Below, piece after piece: positions 1 through 8,217 of a stretch of DNA of 64,000 nt. Position 1 is the stretch's first letter; every line of letters starts with the position of its first letter. The position numbers and the translations under genes are program-made. Source of the DNA: Streptomyces sp. NBC_01481 (lineage in GTDB: Bacteria; Actinomycetota; Actinomycetes; Streptomycetales; Streptomycetaceae); contig NZ_JAPEPT010000003.1 in NCBI RefSeq assembly GCF_026339995.1, forward strand, positions 1,098,177 to 1,162,176, read 5' to 3'. The notes beneath the pieces were generated by a model. The model worked only from the letters and a program-made list of their open reading frames with translations. It ran no database searches and was not told the origin of the DNA.

Positions 1-695
1 TTCCAGGTGGCGATCTCGCGCAGGCCCGGGACGCGGGTGACGGCCTGGGCGAGGAACGGCCAGTACCGCGAGCGGGCCGTGACGAGCGAGACGTCCTCGC
101 GGGCGCGCACCTGGCGCAGGGTCGGACCGATGTGGATCGCGAAGAGGTTCTCGCCCAGGGTGTGCTTGGCCTGGCGCCCGGTCCGCCGCAGATAGCGGGC
201 GCGGGCGCGGTCCGCGCCCAGGTAGTGCCAGGGCGCCCACTCGTGACCGCCCCAGGGGGAGAGCCAGTTGGTGAACGAGACGTAGATCAGCCCGCCCGGC
301 CGGGTGACGCGGATCAGCTCGCTGAGGAAGGTCTGCGGGTCGGCGACGTGTTCCAGGACGTTGGAGGAGAAGCAGATGTCGGCGACGCCGTCGGCCAGGG
401 GCAGCAGATAGCCGTCGGCGACAACCGAGCCCGCGGGGACGGTGCCCCGGGCGCCCAGTTCGCGCAGATCGGGCTCGAAGAGATAGCTGTGCGCACCGCG
501 CCGCCGGAACTCCTCGGTGAAGTGGCCGCGTCCGCCGCCCACGTCCACCACCATCCTGCCGTTCAGCGGCATCTGCCGCTCCAGCTGGTCGGCCGCGTCC
601 TGGGCGAGCAGGGTGTAACACCGGTCCGGGTCGGACTGCTCGCCCATGAACGCCCGGAAGAGAGTCAACGACCTGCGGATGGAGGGGTCCTTCAT
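1..695 (-). CDS. class I SAM-dependent methyltransferase, C-terminus beyond window
   Basis: The gene runs leftward off the window edge, so only its N-terminal 231 codons are visible. The start at 695 is supported by a GGAGGTGAT ribosome binding site 8 bases upstream. The next ATG upstream (703) hits a stop after three codons. Residues 47-56 read VVDVGGGRGH, the glycine-rich SAM-binding motif I. An acidic FEPD motif follows (motif II), then a SNVLEHV stretch typical of Methyltransf_11/25 enzymes, and later RVTRPGGLIYVSF (post-motif III). The glycosyltransferase stop codon lies only 7 bases upstream, so the two are co-transcribed. The likely role is methylation of a sugar or lipid-linked glycan; the substrate is not evident. 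Confidence 0.85.
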   Translation of the reverse strand, partial: MKDPSIRRSLTLFRAFMGEQSDPDRCYTLLAQDAADQLERQMPLNGRMVVDVGGGRGHFTEEFRRRGAHSYLFEPDLRELGARGTVPAGSVVADGYLLPLADGVADICFSSNVLEHVADPQTFLSELIRVTRPGGLIYVSFTNWLSPWGGHEWAPWHYLGADRARARYLRRTGRQAKHTLGENLFAIHIGPTLRQVRAREDVSLVTARSRYWPFLAQAVTRVPGLREIATW

Positions 696-702
696 GGCCG
701 CA

Positions 703-1860
703 TCACCTCCGCTGCAGCGCGGCCTCCGCGGCCGCCGCCCGGAACTGCCGGACCGTGGCGCCCCAGCGGAACTGCGCCGCCCGCTGCCCGGCCGCTCGGC
801 CGAGCGCCTCACGCCGCTCGGGGCTGAGCGCCAGCGTGCACCAGGCCGCGGCGAACGAGCTCTCGCCGCGGGCGAGCACACCGGTGACTCCGTCCTCGAT
901 CGAGTCTTTGAGTCCGGGTACGTCGAAGCCGATGGCCGGGGTGTACCGGGCCGCCGCCTCGGTCACCACGAGCCCCCAGCCTTCGACGAGCGAGGGGTGC
1001 AGTAACACCCAGGCCGCGCACAGCAGCCGGTGTTTTTCCGCCTCCGTGACCCGGCCTGCGAAGGTCACTCCGGGCCCGGCGAGAGATTCCAGCCTGGCTC
1101 GTTCCGGTCCGTCACCCACGATGACGAGCCGGCCCCCGGTAACCGGTCTGACCCTCTCCCACAGGCGCAGCAGCAGCTCGATCCGCTTGTACTCGACCAG
1201 GCGCCCCACGGCGAGGAACAGCGGCTCGGCCGAGGTCGGGGCGAGCGGTCCCGGCTCCTCGACACCGTTGTGGACGAGCCGGATCCGCTCGCGCGGGACA
1301 CCGAGGCCGTGGAGCGCGTCGGCGGTCGAGGGGGAGACGGCGACCAGCAGGTTGCCGCTGTGGGCACGGGTCAGTGCCCAGCGTTCGAGCCTTCTGCCCA
1401 GCCGGGCGGCCGGGCCGGGGAAACGCTCTCCCCAGATGTCGGTGTGGACATGGTTGACCAGGCAGAGCGTCGGTCCGCTGTGCCACAGCGGGGCGAGGTA
1501 GGGCATGCCGTTGCACACCTCGACGAACAGGTCGCAGTCACCGACCTGCCGTTCGAAGGCGCGGCGGGCCCGCAGGAAGTGCCCGGCGTCGCCGCCCGCC
1601 GAGACCACGCGGTAGTCGCGGTAGGCGGCGGGACCGCCGCACAGGAGCGTGACCTGGTGGCCGTGAGCGGTGAGCCCGTCGGCAATGCGGTCGATGAGCA
1701 GTTCGGAACCGCCCGCGGCCGGGTTGCCGAGGTCGCGTCGGGCAAGGAAGACGATCCGGCGGGGATGCGGGGCAGGGCCGGACTCGGGGTCGTGCCGCGG
1801 GGACAGTCGCGGATGGTGGGGGAGTGGCGCGCGCAACGTGGGGGGTACGTGCTGGGGCAT
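703..1860 (-). CDS. GT4-family glycosyltransferase
   Basis: This is a 385-residue GT-B fold glycosyltransferase. The N-terminal Rossmann half begins RRIVFLARRDLGNPAAGGSE, the acceptor-side glycine loop of GT4 enzymes. The C-terminal half has LFLAVGRLVEYKRIELLL, VGDGPER and the E-x7-E nucleotide-sugar motif SLVEGWGLVVTEA. I chose the ATG at 1860, which has GGAG six bases upstream. The frame stays open to 1977, but that extension is proline/arginine-rich and unlike the family. The gene is followed 7 bases later by the methyltransferase and preceded by a DUF3068 membrane protein on the same strand, which suggests a small surface-glycan or glycolipid operon. Donor and acceptor cannot be deduced. 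Confidence 0.9.
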   Translation of the reverse strand: MPQHVPPTLRAPLPHHPRLSPRHDPESGPAPHPRRIVFLARRDLGNPAAGGSELLIDRIADGLTAHGHQVTLLCGGPAAYRDYRVVSAGGDAGHFLRARRAFERQVGDCDLFVEVCNGMPYLAPLWHSGPTLCLVNHVHTDIWGERFPGPAARLGRRLERWALTRAHSGNLLVAVSPSTADALHGLGVPRERIRLVHNGVEEPGPLAPTSAEPLFLAVGRLVEYKRIELLLRLWERVRPVTGGRLVIVGDGPERARLESLAGPGVTFAGRVTEAEKHRLLCAAWVLLHPSLVEGWGLVVTEAAARYTPAIGFDVPGLKDSIEDGVTGVLARGESSFAAAWCTLALSPERREALGRAAGQRAAQFRWGATVRQFRAAAAEAALQRR

Positions 1861-2031
1861 TCGAGCTCCAACTCGCCTCGGGGTGCGGGACGGTGGGGAA
1901 TGTCGGGTGCGCGAGAGCGGTCGGCGGGGCGGGGTGGGTTGGTAGTGTCCGCCCGCCTGTTCGACGCCGCTACTCACGGTGGTGACAAATTTGGCCCGCT
2001 GTGGGCCTGACGCTCCATCACATTGTGCGCA

Positions 2032-2982
2032 TTACTGGGGATTCGGGCGTTCCCGGCCGCGCACGACGAGTACGACACCCACGGCCGCCAGGACGAGCCC
2101 GGCCGCTCCCGCACCGATCGGCACGAGTTCTCCCACCGCTCGCAGTCTGCCGCTGTCGGTCTTCGCCAGCGCCACCTGCTCGCGCTGGGTGTCCGGCGTG
2201 AACTCCAGCCCGGCGCTGTCCAGCAGGACCACCTTCGCCTCGTCGCCACCGGGTGCCCGCAGCGTCTTGCGCGGAGCGATCCTCGCGTTCATGATGCGGC
2301 CGGTCCGGCGGTCGACGACCAGCTCGATGCCGTGGTTGGCGTACCACTCCTCGGCATGCACCTGGCCCTGCTTCGGCAGGCCGACCAGCCGCCCCGGTAC
2401 CTGGCGGGTGCCCGTCCTGGTGTCCTTCACGGATCCGGTGAAGCGGTAACCCTCGTAGCCCGCGACCTTCTTGGTGCCCTTGAACTCCAGCCGGACCGTG
2501 GCTCCCAGCGTGTTGTCCCACCAGAGGTATCCGCGCCTCTGCACGTCGAAGGGGAACTTGAGGTAGGCCTCGCCCTGATACTGCGGCGTCTCCCCGCAGC
2601 AGTGCACCGGAGCGTTGGTCCGGCGGTCGGTCACCCAGCGCTCCAGCGTCCACTGGTAGGACCTGCGCGGATCGCGGAATGCGAGCGTGTCCGGGGTGTC
2701 GATGGCTGTGGACACGTCCCACACCGCCCGCCCGCTGCGCTCGCTCGCCGCGACATCGCCCAGCACCCGCCGGGTGATGGTGATGGGTTTCCCCTGCACG
2801 GGGCTGAGGCTCCCGGTGTCGAAATAGGCGCCGGTGCCGGTGAACACCGTGGTGACATCGACACTGGTCGGGGTGCGTTCGGCGCGCGGCTCGACGTACC
2901 AGGCGAGCAGCGGGGCCAGTACGAGCAGAAAGACGCCGGTGCCCAGCAGGACCAGCGACAACGGCGAAGCGGTACGACGCAT
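2032..2982 (-). CDS. DUF3068 (PorA-like) membrane protein
   Basis: This 316-residue protein has an N-terminal hydrophobic helix (about residues 8-28, VLLGTGVFLLVLAPLLAWYV) and a C-terminal helix (about 285-307). Between them is a large extracytoplasmic domain rich in beta strands, ending in a short RGRERPNPQ tail. This topology and the WWDN and TPDT-type segments match actinobacterial DUF3068 proteins, a family named after a Corynebacterium porin-associated protein but of unknown function in Streptomyces. It lies 171 bases upstream of the glycosyltransferase on the same strand and could be its operon leader, linking it to envelope glycans. The start ATG at 2982 directly precedes the transmembrane helix. 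Confidence 0.8.
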   Translation of the reverse strand: MRRTASPLSLVLLGTGVFLLVLAPLLAWYVEPRAERTPTSVDVTTVFTGTGAYFDTGSLSPVQGKPITITRRVLGDVAASERSGRAVWDVSTAIDTPDTLAFRDPRRSYQWTLERWVTDRRTNAPVHCCGETPQYQGEAYLKFPFDVQRRGYLWWDNTLGATVRLEFKGTKKVAGYEGYRFTGSVKDTRTGTRQVPGRLVGLPKQGQVHAEEWYANHGIELVVDRRTGRIMNARIAPRKTLRAPGGDEAKVVLLDSAGLEFTPDTQREQVALAKTDSGRLRAVGELVPIGAGAAGLVLAAVGVVLVVRGRERPNPQ

Positions 2983-3149
2983 TGGGGCACTCCCGGACAG
3001 TGGGGGAAATCAGGAACGGTGCGCGTCTGTACGGGCCGGGACCGTAAGCGCCCTCTTGACGAAGTGTCAATGCCCCTCACAGACTGGGCAGTCGCCGAGC
3101 CGGTGGCCGCGGGGGCGGGGTGCCTTCCGACCGAAAGGCTCGCTGAACC

Positions 3150-3314
3150 ATGCCCAGACTGACCGCCGCCGTGCTGACCACCATGGCCGCAGCCGCCCTC
3201 GCCGTGGGGGCTGCCTTCGGCATCGTCGCCGCCCTGAACGCCACACCCGAGCAGCCCAACGTGCCTCTCGTCTCCTTCGAGACGGGCCGGCCGACAGCGT
3301 CCCCGCAGCCGTAG
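3150..3314 (+). CDS. small membrane protein, DUF2613-like (54 aa)
   Basis: A 54-codon gene starting MPRLTAAVLTTMAAAALAVG and ending PTASPQP. It consists of one hydrophobic N-terminal helix (about residues 5-29) and a short polar tail. The size, single helix and the GIVAALN exit of the helix resemble the actinobacterial DUF2613 family, whose function is unknown. It is divergent from the DUF3068 gene and ends 30 bases before the PucR-type regulator, with which it may be co-transcribed. No strong ribosome binding site is visible before the ATG (AAAGG lies 10 bases upstream). Confidence 0.6.
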   Translation: MPRLTAAVLTTMAAAALAVGAAFGIVAALNATPEQPNVPLVSFETGRPTASPQP

Positions 3315-3344
3315 GGGCTCCATCAGCCGCGAGGGAGGAAACCC

Positions 3345-4583
3345 ATGCCCGTGCGCACGGCCTGGCGGGACGTCCCCCGCCTGCGGGCACGCAGATTCGC
3401 CGCCCTGGCCATGGCCGAGGTGCCCGCGCTCGCCCAGGCCATCCTGGGCGAGATCCGCCAGGAGTACCCCGGCCTGCCGCTCGTCGTCGACGAATCCGGC
3501 GAACCCATGGCCCTGATCGGCATCCGCGAGGCGCTGGAGGACTTCGTGGGTCACCTCGTGGTGGAGGAACACCGGCCGCACGGGCGCCAGTTGGAGGTCT
3601 TCCAGGAGTTCGGCCGCGGCGAGGTGCTGCAGGGCCGCAGCCTGGACTCGCTCCAGGCCATCTACCGGCTCGGCGTGCGGCTCGCCTGGCGTCGCCTCGC
3701 CGAGATCGGGCAGCAGGTCGAGATTCCGCCGCCGGCCATGTACGAGCTGGTGGAGTCGGGCTTCGAGTATCTCGACGGGCTCGTGGCACAGTCCGTACGC
3801 GGCTACGTCGAAGCAGCGGCCCGCCAGGCCGGCGAACGGCTGCGGCTGCAGCGGCGGCTGATCAGCCTGCTGCTCAGCGAGCACCGCACCGATCCCACCG
3901 ATGCCCTGGCCGAGCATGCCGGGCGCATCGGCTGGCCGCTGCCCGAACAGGTCGCCGTCGGAGTACTGCTGCGGCCCGCCCCGGAGTCCGTCGCCCCGGC
4001 TGTGGGCCAGGACGTGCTGCTGGACATGGAGTACGAGCAGCCGCGCATGGTCGTCCCCGAGCCGCACGCGGCCGGGCGGCCCGAACTCCTGGAGCGCGCG
4101 ATGACCGGCTGGTCCGGCGCGATGGGGCCGCCGGTTCCGCTCGCCGAGGCCGCCAAGTCGCTGCACTGGGCCTTCGCCGCCGTACGCCTGATGGAGCGCG
4201 GGCTGCTCCCGGCCGGCCAGGTGCTGCAGTGCACGGAGCACACCGAGGCGCTGGTCCTGCTCCCGCCCGAGGAACTGATCGAGGACCTGGCCCGGCGCTG
4301 CCTGGCACCGCTCGACCAGTGCGGCCCCGCGCACAGCAGGCGACTCGTCGAGACGCTGCTGGCCTGGCTGGAGACACGCGGCGGTGCCCCCGAGGTGGCG
4401 GATCGGCTCGGCGTCCATCCGCAGACCGTGCGCTACCGATTACGCCAGATCCGCGCGCTGCTGGGCGACGAGGTGGACGATCCGGACCGGCGTTTCAAGC
4501 TGGAGCTGGTGTTGCGGGCCCGACGCCTGCGCGATGCGGGGACGGCGCAGGGCGCCGGTGGGCCCCTGCGCGGGCGCCGTTGA
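3345..4583 (+). CDS. PucR/CdaR-type helix-turn-helix transcriptional regulator
   Basis: A 412-residue regulator preceded by GAGGGAGGAAACCC. Residues 1-180 are helical (RsbT/GGDEF-like region found in Streptomyces PucR proteins). The middle is a degenerate sensor domain. Residues about 330-395 are the C-terminal HTH_30 domain, recognisable as LVETLLAWLETRGGAPEVAD followed by LGVHPQTVRYRLRQI. The Leu codon at 4440-4442, inside the recognition-helix motif (RYRLRQ), is TTA, so translation should depend on the bldA tRNA. Its target is unknown; divergent and convergent neighbours give no clear clue. It converges on the XRE gene with only 9 bases between stop codons. Confidence 0.9.
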   Translation: MPVRTAWRDVPRLRARRFAALAMAEVPALAQAILGEIRQEYPGLPLVVDESGEPMALIGIREALEDFVGHLVVEEHRPHGRQLEVFQEFGRGEVLQGRSLDSLQAIYRLGVRLAWRRLAEIGQQVEIPPPAMYELVESGFEYLDGLVAQSVRGYVEAAARQAGERLRLQRRLISLLLSEHRTDPTDALAEHAGRIGWPLPEQVAVGVLLRPAPESVAPAVGQDVLLDMEYEQPRMVVPEPHAAGRPELLERAMTGWSGAMGPPVPLAEAAKSLHWAFAAVRLMERGLLPAGQVLQCTEHTEALVLLPPEELIEDLARRCLAPLDQCGPAHSRRLVETLLAWLETRGGAPEVADRLGVHPQTVRYRLRQIRALLGDEVDDPDRRFKLELVLRARRLRDAGTAQGAGGPLRGRR

Positions 4584-4592
4584 CCAGATGGT

Positions 4593-5924
4593 CTAGAACG
4601 ACGGAGCCGCCGGCGCCGGTCCCAGGGTCGTGGTGCCGGGGGCCGCCCGGTGCCCCAGTCCCGTCCGGTACGCGTCCAGAGCGGCCTCGGTGCGGCCGGC
4701 GCGGCGCAGCAGGTCGCCCAGCAGACGGCAGAGATCGGCGAGGTCACCGCTGGCTCCGCTCCGCTCCAGCATGGCGAGCGCCACGACGTAGTGCTCCTCG
4801 GCGGCCTCGGTCTCGCCCCGCTCCTCGGCGATCAGCCCGAGCAGCCGGTGCGCGCCGCCCGCGTGCACCGCGCCGTGCCGGTCGCCGAGTTCCAGGAGGG
4901 CCGAGAGCAGACCGGCCGCTTCATCGTGCCGCCCGAGCCGCCGCAGTACGTCGGCGAGTTCCACCTCCACCTGGGCGGTGTAGAGCACGGCGCGCTTGGC
5001 GGTCAGCATGTCCCTGGCCCTTCGCAACTCCTTTTCGGCGAGGGCGAGTTCGCCGTTCTGTGCCTGGACGTAACCGCGCATCCAGTGGCAGTGCGCGAGG
5101 TCGGTCCGCAGTCTCAGCTGGCGGTAGATCGTCTGAGCCTTGGCGAGCGAGGCGTCGGCGTCCGCCGTGCGTCCTTCGGCCAGGAACGTACGAGCCACCT
5201 GCCGGTGCATGCCCGCCACCAGTGCCGGATCACTGACCTGCGGTGCCAGGGCCAGGGCGAGTTCGGCGGCATGTGCGGCGCGGGCGTGGGCGCCCATGTC
5301 GATGTACGGGCCGATGACGGCGGCGTACAGGAGCACCAGCGCCTCGGGGTCGGCAAGGCCGCTGGTGCCGAGCTCGTCGATGGTGGACTCGAGGAGGTAG
5401 CAGGCGTAGCGCAGCTCCCCGGCGAGCAGGTGGGCGACGGCGCGGCCCCGGATCGCGCGGGCGCGGCGGGGCAGCGGCTCACCGGCCAGGAGCCGCTCGG
5501 CCGCCTCGAAGTGCCGTCCGGCGTTGGCCAGTTCGCCGGTTTCCAGAGCGCATTCGCCGAGCCCGAGCAGCGCCTCGGCCTGCTCGGGAGCCAGGTCGAG
5601 GTGCTCCGCGTCGGTCAGGAGACGGCGGTAGAGGACGGCGGCCTCGTCGGCGGCGCCGGTGGCGAGGTGCTGCTGGGCGTCGGTGAGGGCGAGCCGCAGC
5701 TCGGTGGCCACATGGGCGGGCCGTCCGGTGGCCAGTTCCTCGTACGTCGTGCCGAGCCGTCCGGCGAGGAAACGCAGCGCCGTCTCGGAGGGCCGGACCT
5801 TGCCGGACTCCAGGGTCGAGACATACGCGGGCGTGTACGAGGGTTCGGCCAACTGTCGTTGTGTCAGCCCGCGTTGGTTACGCAGACGCTGCACCCGGCG
5901 ACCGATCTCGGCCGGTTCGTCCAT
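4593..5924 (-). CDS. XRE-family regulator with tetratricopeptide repeats
   Basis: A 443-residue protein. Residues 7-62 form a Cro/C1-type helix-turn-helix (IGRRVQRLRNQRGLTQRQLA, then YVSTLESGKVRPS). The remainder is a long array of helical repeats (for example AEALLGLGECALETGELANA, AHCHWMRGYVQAQNGELALA, GDLADLCRLLGDLLRRAGR) typical of TPR domains. This architecture is common among Streptomyces regulators that sense peptides or protein partners (the SARP-less XRE-TPR group). It is divergent from the M64 peptidase, with 139 bases between starts, so it may control it; that is inference only. A CCAGTATTCAGG near-palindrome at 5950-5961 lies in the shared upstream region. Confidence 0.88.
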   Translation of the reverse strand: MDEPAEIGRRVQRLRNQRGLTQRQLAEPSYTPAYVSTLESGKVRPSETALRFLAGRLGTTYEELATGRPAHVATELRLALTDAQQHLATGAADEAAVLYRRLLTDAEHLDLAPEQAEALLGLGECALETGELANAGRHFEAAERLLAGEPLPRRARAIRGRAVAHLLAGELRYACYLLESTIDELGTSGLADPEALVLLYAAVIGPYIDMGAHARAAHAAELALALAPQVSDPALVAGMHRQVARTFLAEGRTADADASLAKAQTIYRQLRLRTDLAHCHWMRGYVQAQNGELALAEKELRRARDMLTAKRAVLYTAQVEVELADVLRRLGRHDEAAGLLSALLELGDRHGAVHAGGAHRLLGLIAEERGETEAAEEHYVVALAMLERSGASGDLADLCRLLGDLLRRAGRTEAALDAYRTGLGHRAAPGTTTLGPAPAAPSF

Positions 5925-6063
5925 GGGACCCCCTCTGGTTTCTGAACTCCCCAGTATTCAGGGGTCGTAGGCATTGCGCATCTCCTGTACGTCCCCCTAA
6001 TTTAAGCAGCCAGTTCACCGTACTTAATCGACGACTTAACTTCCTTGACAGGGGGAGCACTTC

Positions 6064-7416
6064 ATGCGTTCAGCACGGGGCAGTGCCCTGGCGGCGGCCG
6101 GCGTGGCCGCTGTCCTCGCGGCCGTTCTGGCGGCCGCACCCGGCAGCGCGGCCGCCGGTGCGCCGACGCCGGGCAGGAGCGGTGTCGAGGTCGAGATACC
6201 CGGGCCGGAGCACGGCGCAGCCGCCGGATCCGGCCACACGCACGTACCGAAGGAGGGCCAAGGCCGGCCGGCCTCCCGGCTCTCGGCGGTCGAGGAGGCC
6301 GCCGACGGCGAGGTCACCAAACTGGTGGACAACGGCTCCACCGCCGACCGGCTGGACATCGTCGTCGTCGGGGACGGCTATACCGCCGCCGAGATCGCGC
6401 AGTTCCACATCGACGCCAAGGAGAAGTGGGCCGAGGTGGCGGCCGTCGAGCCGTACACGACGTACCAGGGCCTCTTCAACGTCTGGGCGGTCGACGCCGT
6501 GTCGAACCAGTCCGGAGTCTCCGGCGACCCCGGTCCTGAGACGGTCCGCGACACCGCCCTCGGCTCGTACTTCTGGTGCGACGACATCGAGCGGCTGCTC
6601 TGCATCGACCAGGACAAGGTCGACGGCTATGTGGCGAAGGCCCCCGAGGCCGACCTGGTGCTCGTCCTCGCCAACAGTGCCAAGTACGGCGGCGCGGGCT
6701 ACAACGAGCCGAGCGCGAGCCTCGGCTACGAGGGCATCTCGACCGCATCGGCGGGCAACGACAAGTCCGGCCAGGTCGCCATCCACGAGACCGGCCACTC
6801 GCTGGGCAAGCTCGCGGACGAGTACTACTACCCCGGCTACCCGGGCTACGAGGAGTACACGGGGGCCGAGCCCGCCGAACCCAACATCTCCACCCTGGCC
6901 GCCGACGACATGTCGGGGCAGGGCGCCAAGTGGCACCGTTGGCTCGGCGAACAGTCGCCCGACGGCGGTACGGTCGGCACGTACGAAGGCGGGGGCTTCT
7001 ACGTCAAGGGGCTGTACCGGCCCACCGACAACTCCTTGATGCGTTCTCTCGGCAAGCCCTTCAACCTGCCCGGTGTCGAGGCGATGATCGCCGGCTTCTA
7101 CCGCCATGCCAGGGTCGTCACCGCCGTCACTCCCACCGCCCCCACCCTCCGGGCGGGAAACACCGCGAAGATCGCCGTACCCCGGCTGGCAGGCGCGGAC
7201 GGGCATCAGCTCAGGATCCGCTGGTACCTGGACGGCAGGGAGTTGAGGTTCTTCGAGGGCCGTAAGCAGATACGGGTGTCGGAGCTGGCCCCGCGGCTGA
7301 TCGACCGGCGCCCGCACTCGCTGTCGGTCACCGCCGAGGACCGTACGGCCTCAGTGCGCGACCCGGAAATCGCCGGGACGCTGAAGTCCACCACCGGCTG
7401 GACGATCCGCCTCTGA
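6064..7416 (+). CDS. secreted M64-family metallopeptidase
   Basis: A 450-residue exported zinc peptidase of the IgA peptidase (M64) family. A clear Sec signal peptide spans about residues 1-35 (AAAGVAAVLAAVLAAAPGSAAA). The catalytic motif is HETGHSLGKLADEYY, with HETGH at residues 241-245. Upstream are the family-typical DRLDIVVVGDGYT segment and NSAKYGGAGYN. The C-terminal 100 residues are a beta-rich appendage. The start has a strong GGGGGAG site. It is divergent from the XRE-TPR regulator. Its 3' end overlaps that of the convergent ATP-grasp gene by 66 bases, so antisense interaction of the transcripts is possible. Confidence 0.92.
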   Translation: MRSARGSALAAAGVAAVLAAVLAAAPGSAAAGAPTPGRSGVEVEIPGPEHGAAAGSGHTHVPKEGQGRPASRLSAVEEAADGEVTKLVDNGSTADRLDIVVVGDGYTAAEIAQFHIDAKEKWAEVAAVEPYTTYQGLFNVWAVDAVSNQSGVSGDPGPETVRDTALGSYFWCDDIERLLCIDQDKVDGYVAKAPEADLVLVLANSAKYGGAGYNEPSASLGYEGISTASAGNDKSGQVAIHETGHSLGKLADEYYYPGYPGYEEYTGAEPAEPNISTLAADDMSGQGAKWHRWLGEQSPDGGTVGTYEGGGFYVKGLYRPTDNSLMRSLGKPFNLPGVEAMIAGFYRHARVVTAVTPTAPTLRAGNTAKIAVPRLAGADGHQLRIRWYLDGRELRFFEGRKQIRVSELAPRLIDRRPHSLSVTAEDRTASVRDPEIAGTLKSTTGWTIRL

Positions 7417-8217
7417 CGCCGAGCGGCTCGCCTCTGCACGGTCCAGGGCCAGTGCCACCAGCGCCTCCGGGGCGCCGGACTGGCCCCGGACTCCGGGGAA
7501 GGCGTTGATGTCCACGATCAGCGGCGCGCCGTCCCCCGTCTCGATGATGTCCACGCCGTAGACGTCGAGTTCGAAGACCTCGCCGAGCCGGCGCACCAAG
7601 GCCGGCCAGCCGGGCGGCAGGTCTTCGGGGGCGAGCGGCAGTGAGGGACCCCGGCCCCCGGGGAAAAGTTCGGAACGGCGCAGTGCGGCGAAGAGCCCGT
7701 CTCCGACCGCCCACAGTTTGTGGTCCCAGCCGCTGTTCGGTGCGAACTCCTGGACCACGACCGGCTCCAGGGGGTGCGCGGCGGCCAGCTCCCGCAGCTG
7801 TACGTCGCTGTCGAGACGGGCCACCAGGTCGTGCCGTCGACTGTGGCGGCTCTTGACCACCACCGGGCCGGGGAGCCCTGGTCCGGAGGCCAGTTGGGCG
7901 AGCGTGGCGAAGGTGCGGGTGGCCGCGAACGGGAGGCCCGCCCGACGTGCCTTGTGCGCCATCGCCGTACGGTCCTGGCACAGCGCGGTCGCCGCGGCCG
8001 AGTTCACCACCGCGGCGCCGCGCCGCTCCAGATCGCGGGCGAGGGCCAGGGCGCGTGGCGTACGCGACTTGAGCAGGTAGACGTCGGCGAGCGGCCCGGG
8101 GACTTCCGCCACAGTTCTCGGATCCAGCGTCTCCACCTGATGCACGGGCGTGAGCAGGGCGGTGGCGGCGGCCAGCAGCGGATGCCCGGGCTCGGGCGTG
8201 ATCAGGCCGATCCTCAT
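7351..8217 (-). CDS. ATP-grasp ligase, second gene of a coupled pair
   Basis: A 288-residue ATP-grasp protein starting MRIGLITPEPGHPL. The central VVVKSRHSRRHDLVARL and VVVQEFAPNSGWDHKLWAVG segments are the nucleotide-binding and acceptor-side strands. VYGVDIIETGDGAPLIVDIN is the Mg-binding end (DIN replacing the common NE). It resembles RimK-type ligases. The ATG sits inside the stop of the preceding ATP-grasp gene (ATGA overlap), and GGGCGAGAG precedes it. The frame is open far upstream, but that sequence is the shadow of the first gene. The two paralogues probably act together, ligating amino acids or building a small peptide; substrates are unknown. Confidence 0.88.
   Translation of the reverse strand: MRIGLITPEPGHPLLAAATALLTPVHQVETLDPRTVAEVPGPLADVYLLKSRTPRALALARDLERRGAAVVNSAAATALCQDRTAMAHKARRAGLPFAATRTFATLAQLASGPGLPGPVVVKSRHSRRHDLVARLDSDVQLRELAAAHPLEPVVVQEFAPNSGWDHKLWAVGDGLFAALRRSELFPGGRGPSLPLAPEDLPPGWPALVRRLGEVFELDVYGVDIIETGDGAPLIVDINAFPGVRGQSGAPEALVALALDRAEASRSASEADRPAGGGLQRPGDFRVAH

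Noticed and set aside
132..827. Long plus-strand open frame opposite the methyltransferase and glycosyltransferase.
   Set aside because: It is the antisense shadow of two clear minus-strand genes. In high-GC DNA such frames stay open by codon bias; no motif or ribosome binding site supports it.
2631..4418. 595-codon minus-strand frame across the PucR gene and part of DUF3068.
   Set aside because: Composition is a Gln/His/Arg-rich shadow, and the plus-strand PucR domain is unmistakable.
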